DNA from: an uncultured Kiloniellaceae bacterium
GTDB taxonomy: Bacteria > Pseudomonadota > Alphaproteobacteria > Kiloniellales > Kiloniellaceae
Reading direction: 5' to 3'
DNA: 64,000 bases
Assembly (NCBI GenBank): GCA_947493695.1
Contig: CANLSF010000001.1
Location: 1,302,001-1,366,000 of the forward strand
Below, one piece after another: positions 60,541 through 64,000 of this stretch; positions within the stretch are counted from its first letter, which is position 1; each line of letters begins with the position of its first letter. Both the position numbers and the translations under genes were made by a program. The notes beneath the pieces are model-generated. The model saw only the letters and a list, made by a program, of their open reading frames with translations. It was not told the origin of the DNA and searched no databases.

Positions 60541-61597
60541 TTATCGGATCCTGGGGCCGTTATTGCGGCTTTTGAGTCCCGAGAAAGCTCACAATCTGAC
60601 GTTGTGGGGGTTGGAACATGGCCTTGGGCCTGCAGCCGGTGGTGAGAGTGATCCGCTGCTTTCGATCGACCTCTGGGGCCGGAGTTTTGACAATCCTATC
60701 GGCCTCGCTGCCGGCTTTGACAAGAATGCCGCGGTGGTCGGGCCCGCATTTGGACTGGGCTTCGGCTTTGTCGAAATCGGCAGCGTCACTCCGCGTCCTC
60801 AGCCTGGGAATCCCAAGCCCCGGATATTCCGCCTGCCGGAGGATCGGGGTGTCATCAACCGTCTGGGGTTTAACAACCTGGGCATGGATGCGGCTGCGCT
60901 GAACCTACGGAAGTGGCGTGAAGTGCCTTTGCCGGGCGCCCTTGGTGTGAATCTGGGTAAGAATAAGGATACGCAGGATTCAGTTGCCGATTATCTGAAG
61001 GGAGTTAAGGCGCTTGGTGGTTTTGCTGACTACCTGGTAATTAATGTTTCCTCGCCCAATACCCCCGGCCTGCGTGCGCTTCAGGGGCGGGAGGAGCTCA
61101 ATGAACTGATTTCCGCCGTTCAATCTTCTCTGCGAGAGAGTTTTGCGGCAAAAGCCCCGCCGCTAGTGCTGAAGGTAGCACCGGATCTGACCGAAGCCGA
61201 TATAAAGGATATTGCGCAGGTCGCTCTCGAGCAAAACCTGGACGGATTGACCGTATCGAACACCACGATCACGCGCCCAGAGTCACTGAGTGGCAGCGAC
61301 CGCGAGGAAACCGGTGGGCTGAGCGGGCGTCCCCTCTTCAACGTTTCAACCCGGGTTCTGGGCGATTTCTACCTGCTGACCGAGGGGCGTATCCCACTGG
61401 TCGGGGTCGGTGGCGTAGGCAGTGGTGCGGACGCCTATGCTAAGATCCGTGCGGGCGCTTCGCTTGTGCAGCTGTATTCCGCGCTGGTTTACGAAGGGCC
61501 CGAGCTGGTCGAGCGCATTAAGCGGGACCTCGCGCAGCTGTTACGTCGTGACGGCTGCGAAAAGCTTTCCGACGCTATCGGGGCGGCGCACCGCTGA
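60533..61597 (+). CDS. pyrD: Quinone-dependent dihydroorotate dehydrogenase
   Basis: NPIGLAAGFDKNAAVVGPAFGLGFGFVEIGSVTPRPQPGNPKPRIFRLPEDRGVINRLGFNN; VINVSSPNTPGLRALQ. Confidence 0.96.
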   Translation: MISYRILGPLLRLLSPEKAHNLTLWGLEHGLGPAAGGESDPLLSIDLWGRSFDNPIGLAAGFDKNAAVVGPAFGLGFGFVEIGSVTPRPQPGNPKPRIFRLPEDRGVINRLGFNNLGMDAAALNLRKWREVPLPGALGVNLGKNKDTQDSVADYLKGVKALGGFADYLVINVSSPNTPGLRALQGREELNELISAVQSSLRESFAAKAPPLVLKVAPDLTEADIKDIAQVALEQNLDGLTVSNTTITRPESLSGSDREETGGLSGRPLFNVSTRVLGDFYLLTEGRIPLVGVGGVGSGADAYAKIRAGASLVQLYSALVYEGPELVERIKRDLAQLLRRDGCEKLSDAIGAAHR

Positions 61598-61614
61598 CGT
61601 GGGCTTGGTCGTCC

Positions 61615-61962
61615 TCAAAGGATATCCAGAACGGCTTCCGGCGGGCGTCCCAGCGCCGCTTTCGACCCTGAGCTGACAATCGGCCGTTCAATCAGGATGG
61701 GATTCTCGACCATTGCCGTGATCAGCGCGTCGTCGCTCAGGGCGGTATCGTTCAGCTTGAGCTCTTTGTATATTGCTTCGCCGCGCCGAATCAGTTGACG
61801 CGGCTCCAGGCCCAGTTGCGACAGAAGCGCAGTCAAGGTTTCCGCGGAGGGCGGATTTTTCAGATATTCGACAATCTCAGGCTCGACCCCTTTTTCCTTT
61901 ATAAGGGCAAGGGTCTGACGGGATTTGCTGCACCTGGGATTGTGATAGATCTTAACCGACAT
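61615..61962 (-). CDS. arsC: ArsC-family arsenate reductase (glutaredoxin type)
   Basis: VKIYHNPRCSKSRQTLALIKEKGVEPEIVEYLKNPPSAETL. Confidence 0.9.
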   Translation of the reverse strand: MSVKIYHNPRCSKSRQTLALIKEKGVEPEIVEYLKNPPSAETLTALLSQLGLEPRQLIRRGEAIYKELKLNDTALSDDALITAMVENPILIERPIVSSGSKAALGRPPEAVLDIL

Positions 61963-62156
61963 TCTTGCCTCCGGACGGGATCAATTGCTGATACGCATAT
62001 CAATGAAGTCTCTGTCCATGCCGTGCCTGCGCGTCCGGGTCAAGACTGCATCGACCTCAATCTAGGTCAGAAACGCTTGGTTAACCATCTTTCAAGACCT
62101 GATGGCGCAAACTGCGGCCCTGGATCGATAACAGTCTCTGGGAAGTCCGCGCCCGC

Positions 62157-63527
62157 ATGTCAGTGGCCCGCAACATACTGCTGTTCGGACTCTATACCGC
62201 GATGGCGATTGCTGTTGCTGTGGAGGGGCCGTTGCGCGTCCCGCGCCTGGATCAGTCCGTTGCGGTGATGATCGGCCTGCTGATTTTTCTGGCGGGTGCT
62301 CTCGTCCATGAAATGTATCAGCGTCTTTCACGCGAGTCATTTCTCGGTAAGCAAATTCTGGCACTCCGGCATGCACAATCAGAGCTTTACGAGCAGCTCA
62401 ACTGGTCCCGGCGTGAGAACAAGGCACTGGCCGAAGCGGTCGAAGCCGTCGTGCGTTCCGGACGACTGCCGAGCGAACCCGGCACGGTCGACGAAGCCAT
62501 CACTGAGGTCCGCGTTATAAAGTCCTTGGGGGCGTCAAAGCCCAAAGCAGAGCCGGAACACCAGGTTGCAGCCGGACCTGCCGTAACACTGGTTGCGGAT
62601 CCGGAGAGCTTTGGGCCTGTGAGCTCGGGCGCACTGGGATCGGATAAGGTCTATGCTGAGCCGGACGCGCCCGGTTCGTTGCATCCCGTGCTGGAAAACG
62701 ATACGCCGCAACCCGCAGCCGCCAAAGAATCTCATGCGGGATCGCCAAAGAAAACCGGTGACGCCGAGTACGCGATGCCGGACGTGATCCGCAATCTGAG
62801 TGAAGACGAGATTCTGAAACAGGTGCAGAACGCTCTTCGAGATGATCGGATCAGCTTCGTGCTGCAGCCGATTGTCAGTCTGCCGCAGCGTAAGCGCCGC
62901 TTCTATGAATGTTTTTCCCGAGTCCGGACCGAAGAGGATCTCATGATCCTGCCGGAAGAGTACATTGCCGTTGCCGAGCGTGAGGGTCTGATCACTGCAA
63001 TCGACAATATGCTGTTGTTCCGCTGCGTTCAGTTGGTGCGTAAGATCCAGCGCCGCAGCGATAATCTCGATTTTTTCTGTAATATTTCGCCTCATACTCT
63101 TCGAGACGATGACTTTTTCGGTGACTTCGTCGAGTTTCTCGAAAGCAATGATGTCCTGGGTCCGAACCTGATCTTCGAGTTCACACAATCCGAGTTCGCC
63201 GGGTTTGGTGACGTGGAAATGGGGCATCTGGAGCGTTTGGCGCGCGTGGGCTGCCGTCTCTCACTGGATCAGGTCACGGACCTGCAGATGGATTTACCGG
63301 CGCTTGCCGCCCGGAACATCCGCTTTGTGAAAATTCAGGCCGAGCTGCTCGCAGCAGGAACCTCTGAAGTCGATGCCTTGCTCGCATCTTTCCGGGATGT
63401 GCCGATCAAGCTGGTGGCGGAGAAGGTCGAGGAAGAGGATACCCTGCGCAAATTGCTGGATAAGCAGATCGACTTTGGCCAGGGCTACCTCTTTGGTGAG
63501 CCCCGCCTTGCACGCCCGGCGGCGTGA
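62157..63527 (+). CDS. Membrane-anchored degenerate EAL-domain protein (TipF-like)
   Basis: N-terminal TM pair, helical region, C-terminal EAL fold FVLQPIVSLPQRKRRFYECFSRV...FFCNISPHTL...FVKIQAELL...VAEKVEEE...DFGQGYLFGEP. Confidence 0.85.
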   Translation: MSVARNILLFGLYTAMAIAVAVEGPLRVPRLDQSVAVMIGLLIFLAGALVHEMYQRLSRESFLGKQILALRHAQSELYEQLNWSRRENKALAEAVEAVVRSGRLPSEPGTVDEAITEVRVIKSLGASKPKAEPEHQVAAGPAVTLVADPESFGPVSSGALGSDKVYAEPDAPGSLHPVLENDTPQPAAAKESHAGSPKKTGDAEYAMPDVIRNLSEDEILKQVQNALRDDRISFVLQPIVSLPQRKRRFYECFSRVRTEEDLMILPEEYIAVAEREGLITAIDNMLLFRCVQLVRKIQRRSDNLDFFCNISPHTLRDDDFFGDFVEFLESNDVLGPNLIFEFTQSEFAGFGDVEMGHLERLARVGCRLSLDQVTDLQMDLPALAARNIRFVKIQAELLAAGTSEVDALLASFRDVPIKLVAEKVEEEDTLRKLLDKQIDFGQGYLFGEPRLARPAA

Positions 63528-63651
63528 CACGCGTCGCCTGCAGGCCAAACGCTCTTTATTCCTGACACCTTATCGACAAGCTTTCTTTCAATCCACGGCC
63601 CTCTGTGTCACAAGAACGCGTCTTTCCTTGTGGCTTTTATTTTAGGTTCAG

Positions 63652-64000
63652 GTGGTTTCACTATACGAGGGTCTGTCGGCCATCTCCGACAATTACGACG
63701 GTTACATCATCGATCTATGGGGTGTGATGCACGATGGGGTGAAGGCCTTTCCTGAAGCCATCGATTGCGTGTCACGCCTGAAACAGGCAGGCAAGCAGAT
63801 TGCCATCCTTTCCAATGCTCCTCGCCGCGCTGACGTGGTGATCGCGCGCAATGCGGATCTTGGCATCGCACCGGACCTGGCTGATGTCGTGATGTCTTCG
63901 GGCGAAGATACCTGGCTGCACCTTAACGAACGGCCCGACGCGTTTTACCGTGAGCTGGGACGGCGTTGTTATCACCTGGGGCCGGAGCGCGACCAGGGCA
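63652..64000 (+). CDS. HAD-superfamily hydrolase (TIGR01459-like), N-terminal part, runs off window end
   Basis: Manual translation from GTG: VVSLYEGLSAISDNYDGYIIDLWGVMHDGVKAFPEAIDCVSRLKQAGKQIAILSNAPRRADVVIARNADLG. Confidence 0.75.
   Translation, partial: MVSLYEGLSAISDNYDGYIIDLWGVMHDGVKAFPEAIDCVSRLKQAGKQIAILSNAPRRADVVIARNADLGIAPDLADVVMSSGEDTWLHLNERPDAFYRELGRRCYHLGPERDQG

Noticed and set aside
63609-63640. CACAAG/CTTGTG hairpin with T-rich tail after EAL gene
   Set aside because: Only a 6-bp stem with a 12-nt loop; too weak to call a terminator.
1-64000. CRISPR arrays, IS elements, intact prophage, restriction or toxin-antitoxin systems
   Set aside because: No regular repeat-spacer pattern, transposase, integrase, capsid/terminase, methylase or TA motifs recognised.

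Overview
This 64 kb window looks like an ordinary, gene-dense chromosomal segment of a high-GC alphaproteobacterium (probably Rhodospirillales-like; inferred from gene families, not tested). It has no rRNA, CRISPR array, IS element or intact prophage that I could see. Main content in order: a molybdo-hydroxylase operon (FAD subunit, fused 2Fe-2S/Mo subunit, 6-hydroxynicotinate-reductase-like protein); two paralogous membrane PAS histidine kinases flanking a ferredoxin-domain membrane adenylate cyclase and recX; tandem ABC-2 permeases; argD-argF-hslO; argE, trkH, folE, apaG; an OmpA-like lipoprotein; a YnjBCD-type ABC transporter; tRNA-Gly(CCC); an MFS transporter; an anti-sigma/cupin protein; pyruvate carboxylase; a LysR locus; class I fumarase; a LysE/cupin/AraC/YheO-like/aminotransferase/ornithine-cyclodeaminase cassette; greB, cobW, ctaA; a DinG-like helicase; class I LysRS; an S24-type repressor locus; pyrD, arsC, and a degenerate EAL protein. 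The items most worth a second look are: (i) an S24/LexA-CI-like repressor whose Ser/Lys dyad appears to be lost, beside tandem TTGCA-N3-TGCAA palindromes and a 16-bp perfect hairpin; (ii) a consensus promoter plus intrinsic terminator squeezed into the argD leader, suggesting attenuation; (iii) the redox-type adenylate cyclase bracketed by paralogous orphan kinases; (iv) a degenerate TipF-like EAL protein; (v) a candidate small RNA or switch region ending in a perfect terminator. I found no clear-cut wholly new multi-gene system. All family calls come from reading motifs by eye; no database search was run.
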